The notes below the pieces were generated by a model. The model was given only the letters and a program-made list of their open reading frames with translations, was not told the DNA's origin and ran no database searches. The translations under genes and the position numbers were made by a program. 64,000 nt of DNA from Chitinophaga pinensis (GTDB taxonomy: Bacteria > Bacteroidota > Bacteroidia > Flavobacteriales_D > Crocinitomicaceae): NCBI GenBank assembly GCA_945863605.1, contig CAMAZP010000014.1:1-64000 (forward strand), in the 5' to 3' direction. Positions 44,902-53,954 of this stretch are shown here, piece by piece (positions within the stretch are counted from its first letter, which is position 1; each line of letters begins with the position of its first letter).

Positions 44902-45528
44902 ATGTCATTAAAAATTAAAATTCTTATTGCAGTTCTTGTTATTCTTTACACTGTTGGTGTTTTTGGAATTATGACACCACAATATAGAACTATGTTTTTG
45001 GCTTTGTCTGATGTAAATTTATTTATCTCTTTTTTGATTCTTATTATTGCCCGTAAACGAAAAATAAGTAAATGGTATTTATTTATTGCATTCACTTTTA
45101 TTGTTGGAATGGCTGTAGAATGGATTGGCGTTCATACAGGTTATTTGTTTGGTAATTATGAGTACGGACATAATTTAGGACGAAAATTAGATGGAATTCC
45201 GTATGTTATTGGCTTTAATTGGGCCTTAATTGTCATATGTTCAGCAACGCTAGCCAAACATTTTTTCCGTTATTCTTACTTAACTCCATTATTTGCTTCG
45301 CTTATTATGGTTGGTTTTGATATTTTGATGGAACCGGTAGCTATTTCAAGTGATTTTTGGACATGGAATGATGGTTATATTCCAATATTTAATTACGTTT
45401 GTTGGTTTTTAGTTGGTATTTTTTTACAGCTTATTTATCACTATTTTAAATTAAACGAATCAAACAAAGTAAACGATTCCTTGTTTTTAATTATGTCATT
45501 GTTTTTTATTATACTAAATATTTTTTGA
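44902..45528 (+). CDS. CruF-like carotenoid biosynthesis protein (carotenoid hydratase family)
   Basis: 208 residues with about seven membrane helices. The motif AVEWIGVHTGYLFGNYEYG and the later GFDILMEPVAISSDFWTWNDG fit the carotenoid biosynthesis protein family that includes CruF 1',2'-hydratase and bisanhydrobacterioruberin hydratase. It would hydrate an acyclic end group of gamma-carotene-type or C50 carotenoids. It directly precedes crtZ-like and cyclase genes (1-nt gap, then overlap). Confidence 0.82.
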   Translation: MSLKIKILIAVLVILYTVGVFGIMTPQYRTMFLALSDVNLFISFLILIIARKRKISKWYLFIAFTFIVGMAVEWIGVHTGYLFGNYEYGHNLGRKLDGIPYVIGFNWALIVICSATLAKHFFRYSYLTPLFASLIMVGFDILMEPVAISSDFWTWNDGYIPIFNYVCWFLVGIFLQLIYHYFKLNESNKVNDSLFLIMSLFFIILNIF

Positions 45529-45529
45529 T

Positions 45530-46009
45530 ATGTATTGGTGGGGTCCTATTGTTTTGATATTAACTTTTTTCGGAATGGAATTTATGGCTTGGGCTACTCA
45601 TAAGTTTCTAATGCACGGATCGATGTGGTATTTTCACAGAGATCACCATCAAGAAGAACCTGGTTTTTTTGAAAGAAATGATGTTTTTTTTCTAATCTAT
45701 GCAGTTCCCTCTTGGCTATGTATAATGCTTGGGATAATGTATAATAATTATGTTGCTGTTTGGATTGGTTACGGAATTGCGGCCTATGGTTTTGCTTATT
45801 TCCTTATCCACGATGTTTACATTCATAGAAGATTTAAATGGTTGAGAGATATTGATCATCCGTATTTTTATGCAATTCGTAAAGCTCACAAAATACATCA
45901 CAAACATCAAGGAAAAGAACATGGGGAATGCTTCGGAATGTTGATCGTTCCCCCAAAATTTTACAAAGAAGCAAAACGAACTTATAAGCGTAAAACAGCA
46001 ACTAAATGA
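45530..46009 (+). CDS. crtZ: Beta-carotene hydroxylase, CrtZ-like
   Basis: 159 residues in the fatty acid hydroxylase superfamily. The His boxes are complete: HKFLMH, HRDHH, HDVYIHRR and HKIHHKHQ. These bind the di-iron centre. It hydroxylates the beta-ionone ring at C3, giving zeaxanthin-type products. It overlaps the cyclase gene by 4 nt. The length is that of bacterial CrtZ. Confidence 0.9.
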   Translation: MYWWGPIVLILTFFGMEFMAWATHKFLMHGSMWYFHRDHHQEEPGFFERNDVFFLIYAVPSWLCIMLGIMYNNYVAVWIGYGIAAYGFAYFLIHDVYIHRRFKWLRDIDHPYFYAIRKAHKIHHKHQGKEHGECFGMLIVPPKFYKEAKRTYKRKTATK

Positions 46010-46680
46010 GTTTGTATTTATGGGTTATTTTGTTGGCATTTATTGGTCCACTTGCCCTTAGTTTTGATAAAAAAGTCCATTTCTACACTTATTGGAAATC
46101 TGTTTTTTTAGGAATTATTATTGTTGCAAGTGTCTTTATTGCAGGTGATGAACTATTTACACAATGGAAAGTTTGGGGGTTTAATCCAGATTATGTTTTA
46201 GGCATTTATTTTGGTAATTTACCACTTGAGGAGGTACTGTTTTTCATTATTGTCCCTTACAACTGTTTGTTTATTCACGAAGTACAAAAATCTTATTTTC
46301 CTGAGCTCAGGCTAGAAAAATTATCCAATTACTTTCTGCCATTATTTGGATTGAATTGTTTACTATTAATTATTCTCAATTGGGGTAATTATTACACTGT
46401 CACCTATTGTACAACCTCTCTAATTTTGAGTATCGTTTTCTATCTCAAGAGATCAATTTGGTTTCCCCGTTTTGTCCTTACTTATTTAATATCAATCCTT
46501 CCTTTTTTAATTGTAAATGGAATTCTAACTGGTATGTTTACGCCTTCGCCTATTGTTTGGTACAACGAGGCACACATTATTGGTTGGAGAATTGTGACGA
46601 TTCCAATTGAAGATCTATTTTATTGTTTTAGCATGCTGTTACCCGTGATTTGGATACATGAGCGAATGTTAAAGAATTGA
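46006..46680 (+). CDS. Lycopene cyclase domain protein (CrtYc/CrtYd fused type)
   Basis: 224 residues with two copies of the lycopene cyclase domain, each with an acidic motif: LPLEEVLFFIIVPYNCLFIHE (~75) and IPIEDLFYCFSMLLPV (~195). This matches the membrane-type cyclase of Actinobacteria, Archaea and Bacteroidota, here as a single-chain fusion rather than two subunits. It converts lycopene to gamma- or beta-carotene. It is the last gene of the carotenoid run. Confidence 0.88.
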   Translation: MSLYLWVILLAFIGPLALSFDKKVHFYTYWKSVFLGIIIVASVFIAGDELFTQWKVWGFNPDYVLGIYFGNLPLEEVLFFIIVPYNCLFIHEVQKSYFPELRLEKLSNYFLPLFGLNCLLLIILNWGNYYTVTYCTTSLILSIVFYLKRSIWFPRFVLTYLISILPFLIVNGILTGMFTPSPIVWYNEAHIIGWRIVTIPIEDLFYCFSMLLPVIWIHERMLKN

Positions 46681-46691
46681 AATACGATTTA

Positions 46692-49600
46692 TTACCGAAC
46701 CAAATGTAAAAAAGTTTGTCCTTCTTTTTCTTGCCCATTTAAACCAACAATTTTATATTTCATAAAATACACACCTTCAACTGCTTCTATTCCACCAACA
46801 GTGCCGTCCCAAGTTGAATTAGGAGTATTTAATTCAACGATTTTATTTCCCCATCGGTTATAAATAGCAGCTTTTTGTGTGGCAGCATTGATAGTGAAAA
46901 TTCCGAAAATATCGTTTGATTCGTCACCATTTGGACTGAAAACATTAGGGATTTCAATTACAATTTCTCCAATTGGAATAACGGTGATATTACCTTCCCA
47001 AGAATCAGTACATAAACCATTTGAAGCAACTAAAGTAACGATATAGTTTCCAATTTCAGTATAGGTTGTGTTTACGTTTGCAGTTGTTGTAGTTGTTTGG
47101 GTTTGACCGTTTCCAAATGTCCAAACATAATTTGTAGCATTGGAACTAAGGTTTGAGAAATCTACTCCTAATGGAGCACTTCCTGCAACATCTTCAGGGC
47201 TACCAAGTGCAGTTGGTGTTGGTAGAACTGTAATTGTTATGTCGTCAAATCCTACACAGCCATTTGCATCAGTTGCTGTCATCGTGTAAGTTGTTGTTTC
47301 AGTTGGAGTAATGGAGGGATTCGAACCAATAAGGACACTACCCCAAGTGATTATGATTGCCCCAGCCCCGCCAGATCCACTTCCATTTAATAATGTGCTC
47401 TGGCCAGAACAAATGGAAAGATCAGCAGCTGCTGTTGCTTGAACAGGAGGAGGAGAGGTAATGGTTGAGGATTGCGTTGTTGGGCAGTTATTTGCATCAA
47501 AAACAGTTAATTGATATGTGCCAGCGGCTAAATTGTCGAAGGTTGCAGAAGTTTGAGGTGTACCTATTCCTAAAGCGAAAGTATAGGGAGCTGTTCCTCC
47601 TGTTGCACTAGCTGTAATTGAACCATCAGCACTAGTAGCGCATAAAGTTTGGATATTTGTTAATGTTAATGTCGGACCACCAAGGGCAGGCACAATGAAT
47701 TGTAAAGTTTCTTGACAACCACTAGTTTGGTCTGTAACTATAACATCATAAATTCCAGCAGCAATATTTGTGGCGATTGCATCTGTTCCACCTACAGGAC
47801 TCCAATTATAAGTATAGTTTCCTGATCCATTAGACGCAACAACAGTTGCACTTCCATTTGATGCACCACAGTCAGCAGAAACGATTGTTCCTTGAGTTAA
47901 GGTGAACGATGTTGGAGCTGTGATTGTTGTTGTTGCTGAATTAGAACAATTTACATCACTAACAGTAATTGTATAAGACCCTGCTGGCAAATTAGAAAAC
48001 ACATTACTTGCTTGTGAGGTTCCTGTTCCTAATTGATAACTTAAATTACCAGTACCTCCAGATGCCGTTACTGTGATACTGCCACTGTTTGGATCAAAAC
48101 ATGTTGGATTGACGGAAGCAATATTTGAAATCGTTGGTCCACCTGTGTTTGTAACTGTAATTATTAAAGTCTGTGAACATTGATTAAGATCTTGAACTGT
48201 AACTGTATAATTTCCTCCAAAAATGTTTGATGCAGTAGCTCCAGACCCACCATTTGGACTCCAAGAATATGAGTATGCGCCCGTACCACCCGTTGCATTT
48301 ACAGTTGCGGCACCATCGGCAGATCCACATGTTGCACTAATAATATTCGAGCTGGTTAAAGTAATTATTGTTGGTTCTGAAATTGTTATTGTTGTTGAGC
48401 CAGGGCAATTTGCTGCGTCTACTATATTGATTGTATAAGTTCCTGCAGCTAAGTTATTTTGTGAAGCGCCTGTTAAATTACTTGTGCCACCGGTCCACAA
48501 ATAGGTGTAAGGAGCAGTTCCTCCTGTTGTTGACACTGAAGCGGTTCCATTAGTTAAACCGTTACAAGTTATATTTGTTGAAGTTGCTGTCGCTACTAAA
48601 GTTGGGCAAGGACTACAGGTGGTAAGGTTTGCTAGTGTGAAAACCGTAACAGTTCCTGATCCATCTGTAACTTGTACTTGAGTTTGACCACTTGGCACCG
48701 TTGCATTTGTTCCAGTTGCAAAATTAACCCATTGAGCTGGAGTATTGCATGTTGTAAGAGGTGTAATTCCACTTAAACATTGATTAATAAAAGGCGTCCA
48801 TGTTCCACCACAAGCGATACATTGAGCTTGGTTTGTTATTGGTGTATTTGTTGCTGGTTGAAAAGTTGCCCAAGTATAGGGTGCAACTCCGTTTGAAACT
48901 GTAATAGAACCATTTGATTCAATACAAGCATTCAAAGATTGGCATGGACTTACAACAACTGTTTGAGTTTCAGAACCACACAACAAAGTATAAGTGATTA
49001 CATGTGTGCCAACACCAGCTATAGTTGGATTAAAAGTACCATTTGCACTCATTCCTGGCCCTGACCAAGTCCCGCCGATAGTTGAGGCAGTAAGTGTAAC
49101 TGGAGCATCTGTTTGACATAAATTTGGAATTGGGCAGATTGATGCATCACAACAGGATATGGCTATTGGAGCACAAGCTGCAGCACTAATGTGTTGAATA
49201 CCGCCAGATCTTGTATTATCCTGAGAAGTACCACTTGATCCCCCAGCAATAATATTACCACTTGTTGTAACATGCACATCATAAACTTTGAATGAGGTTG
49301 GGTATGAACCTTGCTGAACTAAGTTTTGGTCATATTTTATCACAGCATTTGTTGCACCAACGTATACATTTCCGCAGTTATCAATGTCAATTCCGCTACA
49401 ACCAACTTGTCGAGTAGTAAAACCAAATGTAGTTGTATTGATAAAATTACCACCTGGTATATTTACTGTTGCGATAATCGCGCCTGTGTTGAAGTTTCTT
49501 TTTTCAAGAATATCGCCTCTGTGAACAAAAATAAAATTACCAAACGATTTTAATGCTTGAATACCTGAGTTTCCTTCTCTAAAATTTTCATTTTTATAAC

Positions 49601-51023
49601 TAAAGTTATGGCCACTGCCTATTTTAACGTTTGATCCACCAAGACTTCCACATGCACTTAGGTTGGAATTAATATAACCTATTGTGTCATGGGATAAATA
49701 ATAATATTTGTTGTTATCGCATTCAGTCAAGGCTCTGACTTCATGTCCGACTCCAAATCCTGAGGGGGTACCACTAACTTGAAGGCTTGCTAATATGTTA
49801 CCATTCGACATATTAACATCGTACAGCCATGGAGATGGATTTAATCCTAAAAGCTTTGTACCACCGATTACTAATTTTGTTTGATCGCAATTAAATGAAA
49901 TGGTCCAAAATTCAGAAGTTGCACCAGCACCAGAGGGATTGTTATTTAACCAAGCCACTGACCCATTGGTGTTTACTTTTAAAATTTTAGCGCTTGAACC
50001 ATTACAAACAAAAGATTCTCCTATATCGTTAACTGCAAATCCACCGAGCCAACTTCCTCCAGTTGTATCATAAGGAGTATTGTATGTCCATTGTAGGTTT
50101 CCTGCAGGATCATATTTTAATAATTGCATTGGTGTAATTCCTCCAATTGCATAAATATTTCCGACATTATCTTTTTCTACCTCCCAAATACAATCCCAAT
50201 TTGAAGGAAAGGCAGGTGTTTGTGTCCATGGGTCCATTACTACTGTTTTCCTTCTATCGTAATTTTCTAACTTAAACTTGATAATTTGTCCAATTTGCTC
50301 AAATGATGATTTGATTATATTAGTTGAATTTTTTTCATAAAAAGTAAAAGGTTCATGGTCTATAATATCTCCAAATAATGTGGCAACTTTCACTTTCCCG
50401 TTTTCAATTCTAACTGCTCTGTCGTAAACCATTTTAACATCATTTGGATTTGCTCCTGGATGAAGAATCACAGCATACTTTAGCCCTTCTTGGGGATGTA
50501 TAACATACTCAATATCGATTTTAGGATAAATATTTTTATAGCTAATTTTATTGAATCCTTTTACATTATTTACGTGTGATTCCTTTCCAAATTTGTCGAT
50601 ATAGGAGTAAGAATGATAGTCATTTTTCTCACCTTCTGCTACTATAAATGAGTAATTTGCATTACCCCAAACCATATTAACTTCATCTGCTTGATAATGA
50701 AATTTACCAATAATTTTTTCCCACTGCTTATAGTCATCTGAGGTTTTTATCTTCAACTTAGCACTTAACTCTGCCCTTTCGTCTTTTGGGACTTTTTTTG
50801 CATTTAAAAAAGAATAATTAACTCCTTTTTCACCAAAAAACACACGAGTTGATCCAAAGTCAGCAGCGAATTGTATGTCGCCAATTAATTGATTTCCATT
50901 CGCATCGAATTGCCCTTTGTTTTCAATAAATACCTTATTAGATGAATATTCTTGTTTCCATGATACTTGATTTACTGCTACTATTGGAAAAAGAAGAAAA
51001 AGAAGAAATTGTAGTTTTTTCAT
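46692..51023 (-). CDS. Giant secreted T9SS protein with SprB repeats, PKD domain and gliding-type C-terminus
   Basis: 1443 residues from the ATG at 51023 (MKKLQFLLFLLFPIVAVNQ, a signal peptide); an ATG 16 codons upstream is not used. N-terminal ~250 residues with FIENKGQFDANG and IDIEYVIHPQEGLKYAVILHPGA form the DUF7948-type module. A beta-propeller-like region follows, then a Cys-rich stretch, five SprB-type repeats (each ~78 residues, with GGTAPYTYLW-like cores), an Ig-like segment and a PKD domain (GNYIVTLVASNG). The final ~95 residues (NVFSPNGDESNDIF ... IYNRWGNKI ... WDGT) are the T9SS type B sorting domain. Likely cell-surface adhesin; substrate unknown. Confidence 0.9.
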   Translation of the reverse strand: MKKLQFLLFLLFPIVAVNQVSWKQEYSSNKVFIENKGQFDANGNQLIGDIQFAADFGSTRVFFGEKGVNYSFLNAKKVPKDERAELSAKLKIKTSDDYKQWEKIIGKFHYQADEVNMVWGNANYSFIVAEGEKNDYHSYSYIDKFGKESHVNNVKGFNKISYKNIYPKIDIEYVIHPQEGLKYAVILHPGANPNDVKMVYDRAVRIENGKVKVATLFGDIIDHEPFTFYEKNSTNIIKSSFEQIGQIIKFKLENYDRRKTVVMDPWTQTPAFPSNWDCIWEVEKDNVGNIYAIGGITPMQLLKYDPAGNLQWTYNTPYDTTGGSWLGGFAVNDIGESFVCNGSSAKILKVNTNGSVAWLNNNPSGAGATSEFWTISFNCDQTKLVIGGTKLLGLNPSPWLYDVNMSNGNILASLQVSGTPSGFGVGHEVRALTECDNNKYYYLSHDTIGYINSNLSACGSLGGSNVKIGSGHNFSYKNENFREGNSGIQALKSFGNFIFVHRGDILEKRNFNTGAIIATVNIPGGNFINTTTFGFTTRQVGCSGIDIDNCGNVYVGATNAVIKYDQNLVQQGSYPTSFKVYDVHVTTSGNIIAGGSSGTSQDNTRSGGIQHISAAACAPIAISCCDASICPIPNLCQTDAPVTLTASTIGGTWSGPGMSANGTFNPTIAGVGTHVITYTLLCGSETQTVVVSPCQSLNACIESNGSITVSNGVAPYTWATFQPATNTPITNQAQCIACGGTWTPFINQCLSGITPLTTCNTPAQWVNFATGTNATVPSGQTQVQVTDGSGTVTVFTLANLTTCSPCPTLVATATSTNITCNGLTNGTASVSTTGGTAPYTYLWTGGTSNLTGASQNNLAAGTYTINIVDAANCPGSTTITISEPTIITLTSSNIISATCGSADGAATVNATGGTGAYSYSWSPNGGSGATASNIFGGNYTVTVQDLNQCSQTLIITVTNTGGPTISNIASVNPTCFDPNSGSITVTASGGTGNLSYQLGTGTSQASNVFSNLPAGSYTITVSDVNCSNSATTTITAPTSFTLTQGTIVSADCGASNGSATVVASNGSGNYTYNWSPVGGTDAIATNIAAGIYDVIVTDQTSGCQETLQFIVPALGGPTLTLTNIQTLCATSADGSITASATGGTAPYTFALGIGTPQTSATFDNLAAGTYQLTVFDANNCPTTQSSTITSPPPVQATAAADLSICSGQSTLLNGSGSGGAGAIIITWGSVLIGSNPSITPTETTTYTMTATDANGCVGFDDITITVLPTPTALGSPEDVAGSAPLGVDFSNLSSNATNYVWTFGNGQTQTTTTTANVNTTYTEIGNYIVTLVASNGLCTDSWEGNITVIPIGEIVIEIPNVFSPNGDESNDIFGIFTINAATQKAAIYNRWGNKIVELNTPNSTWDGTVGGIEAVEGVYFMKYKIVGLNGQEKEGQTFLHLVR
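47450..48600 (-). repeat. Five tandem SprB-type repeats inside the giant secreted protein
   Basis: Each repeat unit is about 230-235 bp and encodes a C...GxA-GGTxPYxYxW...NLxxGxYTxxVxDxxxC module. The units are recognisably related but diverged, so recombination between them is not obvious from the DNA. Confidence 0.7.
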
Positions 51024-51148
51024 TTTAATAATTCTGTAGATTATTTGCTTTTTTAGTGGTCTAAAATACAAAAAATATATTATTTCATCACATTATAGTA
51101 ACAATCTAGACACATAATAATTGTAATAGTTTAAACAAAGATTTAGCT

Positions 51149-51156
51149 TAACTTTG
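51149..51156 (+). promoter_or_regulatory. -7 promoter element of the osmC-like gene
   Basis: TAACTTTG matches TAnnTTTG, 22 nt before the ATG at 51179. Confidence 0.45.
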
Positions 51157-51178
51157 TAGCAGTTTTAAATCAATTATA

Positions 51179-51577
51179 ATGACTTCCAAAGTATCCTATC
51201 TCGGAAATTTACGAACATCATGTACTCATTTAGCATCAAATACTGTGATTATTACGGACGCACCAGTTGATAATCATGGGAAAGGAGAAGCGTTTTCTCC
51301 AACTGATTTGGTAGCAACTTCGCTAGCTTCATGTGTTATGACGATAATGGGTATTTATTGTCAAGAACACAAAATTGATTTTATTTTTTGTGAGGCTTCA
51401 GTTTTAAAAATAATGGCAAGTTCTCCCCGACGAATAGAAAAAGTGAGAATAGAAATGGATTTGAGTGGTAATAATTGGGAAGAAAAAACAAAAAGTAAAG
51501 TTATAGCTGCAGGAAAAGCATGTCCGGTTGCTAAAACTTTGGACGGTAATGTGGAATTAGAATTTATATTTAAATAA
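51179..51577 (+). CDS. OsmC family protein
   Basis: 132 residues. The features are FSPTDLVATSLASCVMTIM with the first redox Cys, and GKACPVAKTL with the second. OsmC/Ohr proteins detoxify organic peroxides by a dithiol mechanism; this one is closer to the YhfA-like OsmC group than to Ohr. It is followed directly by rlmB. Confidence 0.9.
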   Translation: MTSKVSYLGNLRTSCTHLASNTVIITDAPVDNHGKGEAFSPTDLVATSLASCVMTIMGIYCQEHKIDFIFCEASVLKIMASSPRRIEKVRIEMDLSGNNWEEKTKSKVIAAGKACPVAKTLDGNVELEFIFK

Positions 51578-52369
51578 ATGGAAAGAGATAATATGCGTCG
51601 TGGCGCAGAAAGAGAGAGTTATAAACGAAAAGAACGTTCCGATTTAATTTTTGGAGTTCATGCCGTAATTGAAGCAATAAAATCAGGGAGAGAATTAAAT
51701 AAAATTCTGATTCAGAAAGGAATGAATAAGGAATTATTCTTGGAAGTAAAAGAAGCTTTAAATGGTAAGAGTTTTCAGTTACAATTCGTCCCTGCTGAAA
51801 AAATGAACTCCTTGACAACGGGTGTTCACCAAGGAGTAATTGCGATAGTAACGCCGATTGAATATCAAGATATAGAAGTGATTGTAAATGATTTGTTAGA
51901 TGCAGAAAAGCACCCCAATATTCTTGTTTTAGATAGAATTACAGATGTTAGGAATTTTGGAGCCATAGCTCGTACTGCTGAATGTCAAGGAGTAGATGCT
52001 ATTCTAATTCCATCAAAAGGTTCAGCATTGGTAACGTCTGACGCGATGAAAGCTTCAGCAGGAGCATTAAATAGAATTCCAGTTTGTAAGACGGATAATT
52101 TAAAAAATTCAATTTTCTACCTTCAACAAAGTGGTTTACGAATAATTGCTTGCACAGAAAAAACAGCTTATCCACTTTACGAAGTAAATCTTCGTGGTTC
52201 TGTTGCAATAATAATGGGCTCTGAAGAAAATGGAATTACCCAAGATTTAATCAATATGGCAGATATGCGTGCAAGAATTCCTATGAAAGGAGCAATTGAG
52301 TCGTTGAATGTAGGAATTGCTTGTGGAATGGTACTTTATGAAAAGCTAAGACAAGAATTAAATGGTTAA
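51578..52369 (+). CDS. rlmB: 23S rRNA (guanosine-2'-O-)-methyltransferase RlmB (TrmH/SpoU family)
   Basis: 263 residues. The N-terminal substrate-binding domain (LIFGVHAVIEAIKSG) precedes the SPOUT domain: LVLDRITDVRNFGAIARTAE (motif 1), AIIMGSEENGI (motif 2) and IPMKGAIESLNVGIACGM (motif 3, trefoil knot). It methylates G2251 of 23S rRNA if orthologous to E. coli RlmB. It starts immediately after osmC and overlaps the next gene by 8 nt. Confidence 0.92.
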   Translation: MERDNMRRGAERESYKRKERSDLIFGVHAVIEAIKSGRELNKILIQKGMNKELFLEVKEALNGKSFQLQFVPAEKMNSLTTGVHQGVIAIVTPIEYQDIEVIVNDLLDAEKHPNILVLDRITDVRNFGAIARTAECQGVDAILIPSKGSALVTSDAMKASAGALNRIPVCKTDNLKNSIFYLQQSGLRIIACTEKTAYPLYEVNLRGSVAIIMGSEENGITQDLINMADMRARIPMKGAIESLNVGIACGMVLYEKLRQELNG

Positions 52370-52805
52370 ACTTATCATACTTTGTATAATAGTACTTCCT
52401 TTTTTCAGCATTAGTCAGATAAGAGGGAAGGCAAGACATCTAGTAGGAAAATGGAATTACAAAGAAGGCAGTGGATTCGAGGTTTGGAGTCGAAATGGAG
52501 ACAAATTAGACGGTTCAGGTTTTCGTATCCTCAAATTTGGTGATTCAGTTAGAGTTGAAAGTTTGAATATTTCGTTTATTAACGGTCGCTACATCTACAC
52601 CTATTTTCCTTTAGATGAAAAAAAACAATCCAAGGAAATTAATTTTATTTCAAAAGGTAGAAAATTACAATTTTTAAGTACTAATTTAGAAACGCCAATT
52701 AAAATGCACTATCGTTTCAATCTTCGCAAAAATAAATTGAAACTTTATGTGACCATTGGCGAAGTCAATAATCGTGGTGTTCTTACTTTATTTAAAGAGA
52801 AATAG
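52362..52805 (+). CDS. Exported hypothetical protein
   Basis: 147 residues. A short signal peptide (MVKLIILCIIVLPFFSISQ) precedes a beta-strand-rich domain with HLVGKWNYKEGSGFEVWS and RGVLTLFKEK. This lipocalin-like pattern (a GxW near the N-terminus) suggests a small periplasmic beta-barrel binding protein. It overlaps rlmB by 8 nt at the start and the convergent HAD gene by 18 nt at the end. No function is assigned. Confidence 0.7.
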   Translation: MVKLIILCIIVLPFFSISQIRGKARHLVGKWNYKEGSGFEVWSRNGDKLDGSGFRILKFGDSVRVESLNISFINGRYIYTYFPLDEKKQSKEINFISKGRKLQFLSTNLETPIKMHYRFNLRKNKLKLYVTIGEVNNRGVLTLFKEK

Positions 52806-53504
52806 TTTTATTGCCATTTCAGAAACATCATTTAAATCACTTACAACCCAATCGTAATTGTAGGTGTTTTTAGATTCTGGATCAAAAAGTATTGCTTGAA
52901 TTCCCGAGTTTATAGCCCCTGTTATATCTGCGTAATAGTCATCACCAACCATTAAAGCGTTTTTTGGTTTACAGTTTGCCAATTCAAAAGCATGGTGAAA
53001 AATAGCAGGATCAGGTTTGTTTTTACCAATTAATTCTGAACATACGATTATATCAAAGAATTCTTTCAAACCTGAGTTTTCTAACTTGATAAATTGAACT
53101 TCTTGAAAACCATTAGTGATTATATGTAAAGTAAACCCGAGTGATTTTAAGTTTTTTAAGGTTTCAATTGCATTTGGGAAAAGTGCTGTTTGTCGAGGAG
53201 AAATTTCAACATAAGCATCACCAATCTTCTTAATTAAAAGTTCATCTGCAGGAAAAAAGACATGAAATGCAGCACGAAATCGTTCATACCGCAAACAATC
53301 TTTAGTGATTAAACCCTGTCCATACAGCTTCCATAAACGAGCGTTTTCAACAACATAAAAATCATGGAATTCTTCAAAACTTGGTAAATAATTGTATAAT
53401 TGCTCTTCCTGAAAAATATGTCGTAATGCTATTTCTGAATTTTTATCAAAATCCCAAAGCGTTCTATCTAAATCAAAAAAAATGTGCTTATCCGAGAATG
53501 GCAT
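52788..53504 (-). CDS. HAD hydrolase, YjjG-type noncanonical pyrimidine nucleotidase
   Basis: 238 residues. HAD motifs: FFDLDRTLWDFD (nucleophile Asp), TNG (motif II), KPDPAIF (motif III Lys) and VGDDYYADITGA (motif IV). The TLWDFD spelling and helical cap fit YjjG, which dephosphorylates noncanonical pyrimidine nucleotides. It overlaps the small membrane protein gene upstream by 17 nt. Confidence 0.88.
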   Translation of the reverse strand: MPFSDKHIFFDLDRTLWDFDKNSEIALRHIFQEEQLYNYLPSFEEFHDFYVVENARLWKLYGQGLITKDCLRYERFRAAFHVFFPADELLIKKIGDAYVEISPRQTALFPNAIETLKNLKSLGFTLHIITNGFQEVQFIKLENSGLKEFFDIIVCSELIGKNKPDPAIFHHAFELANCKPKNALMVGDDYYADITGAINSGIQAILFDPESKNTYNYDWVVSDLNDVSEMAIKLFLFK

Positions 53505-53952
53505 AGCTTATGAGAGTAGTAATTGCTGCATTTATTGCCATTCCTAATACAATTAGAGGATAAGTTTTATTGAGCTTGCCATAAAATTTAGCAACAATTA
53601 TACTTCCAAGCGGAACAGAGAAGAAGAAAGGAACCCAAAAGCAAATCCCATAAATTCCCAGTTTCATTTTCATTTTAATAATCAAGCGATTAGTTTTGGT
53701 GAACTTCTTTTTATGAGGAACTAATATTCCTTTTTCTAGTAGATCTTTTTCTTTTTTTACTTTTTTAATTTGTGAATATTCCATGAATTTATCACTTGCA
53801 AAATAAAAAACAGCTGCACTAATAGACCCACCGGCGAATGCTGCCAAAAATGTTTCATAGTAAGCTAATCCAAACGCAGGTCCTCCAACAGTTGAGAACA
53901 TAAATTTTACAGTAGCAATAGTGAAAATACCAGATATTCCAGCCCAATTCAT
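53488..53952 (-). CDS. Small membrane protein of unknown function
   Basis: 154 residues with about four hydrophobic segments: FTIATVKFMFSTVGGPAF, FLAAFAGGSISAAVFYFA, GICFWVPFFFSVPLGSII and LIVLGMAINAAITTLISYA. A basic cytoplasmic loop (KKVKKEKDLLEKG, PHKKKFTKTNR) lies between the second and third. No family is recognised. It is encoded between upp and the HAD gene in one minus-strand unit. Confidence 0.7.
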   Translation of the reverse strand: MNWAGISGIFTIATVKFMFSTVGGPAFGLAYYETFLAAFAGGSISAAVFYFASDKFMEYSQIKKVKKEKDLLEKGILVPHKKKFTKTNRLIIKMKMKLGIYGICFWVPFFFSVPLGSIIVAKFYGKLNKTYPLIVLGMAINAAITTLISYAILG

Positions 53953-53954
53953 AG

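Noticed and set aside
47450-48600. CRISPR-like regular repeats
   Set aside because: The periodicity comes from SprB protein repeats of ~230 bp that are diverged and coding, not short identical repeats with spacers.
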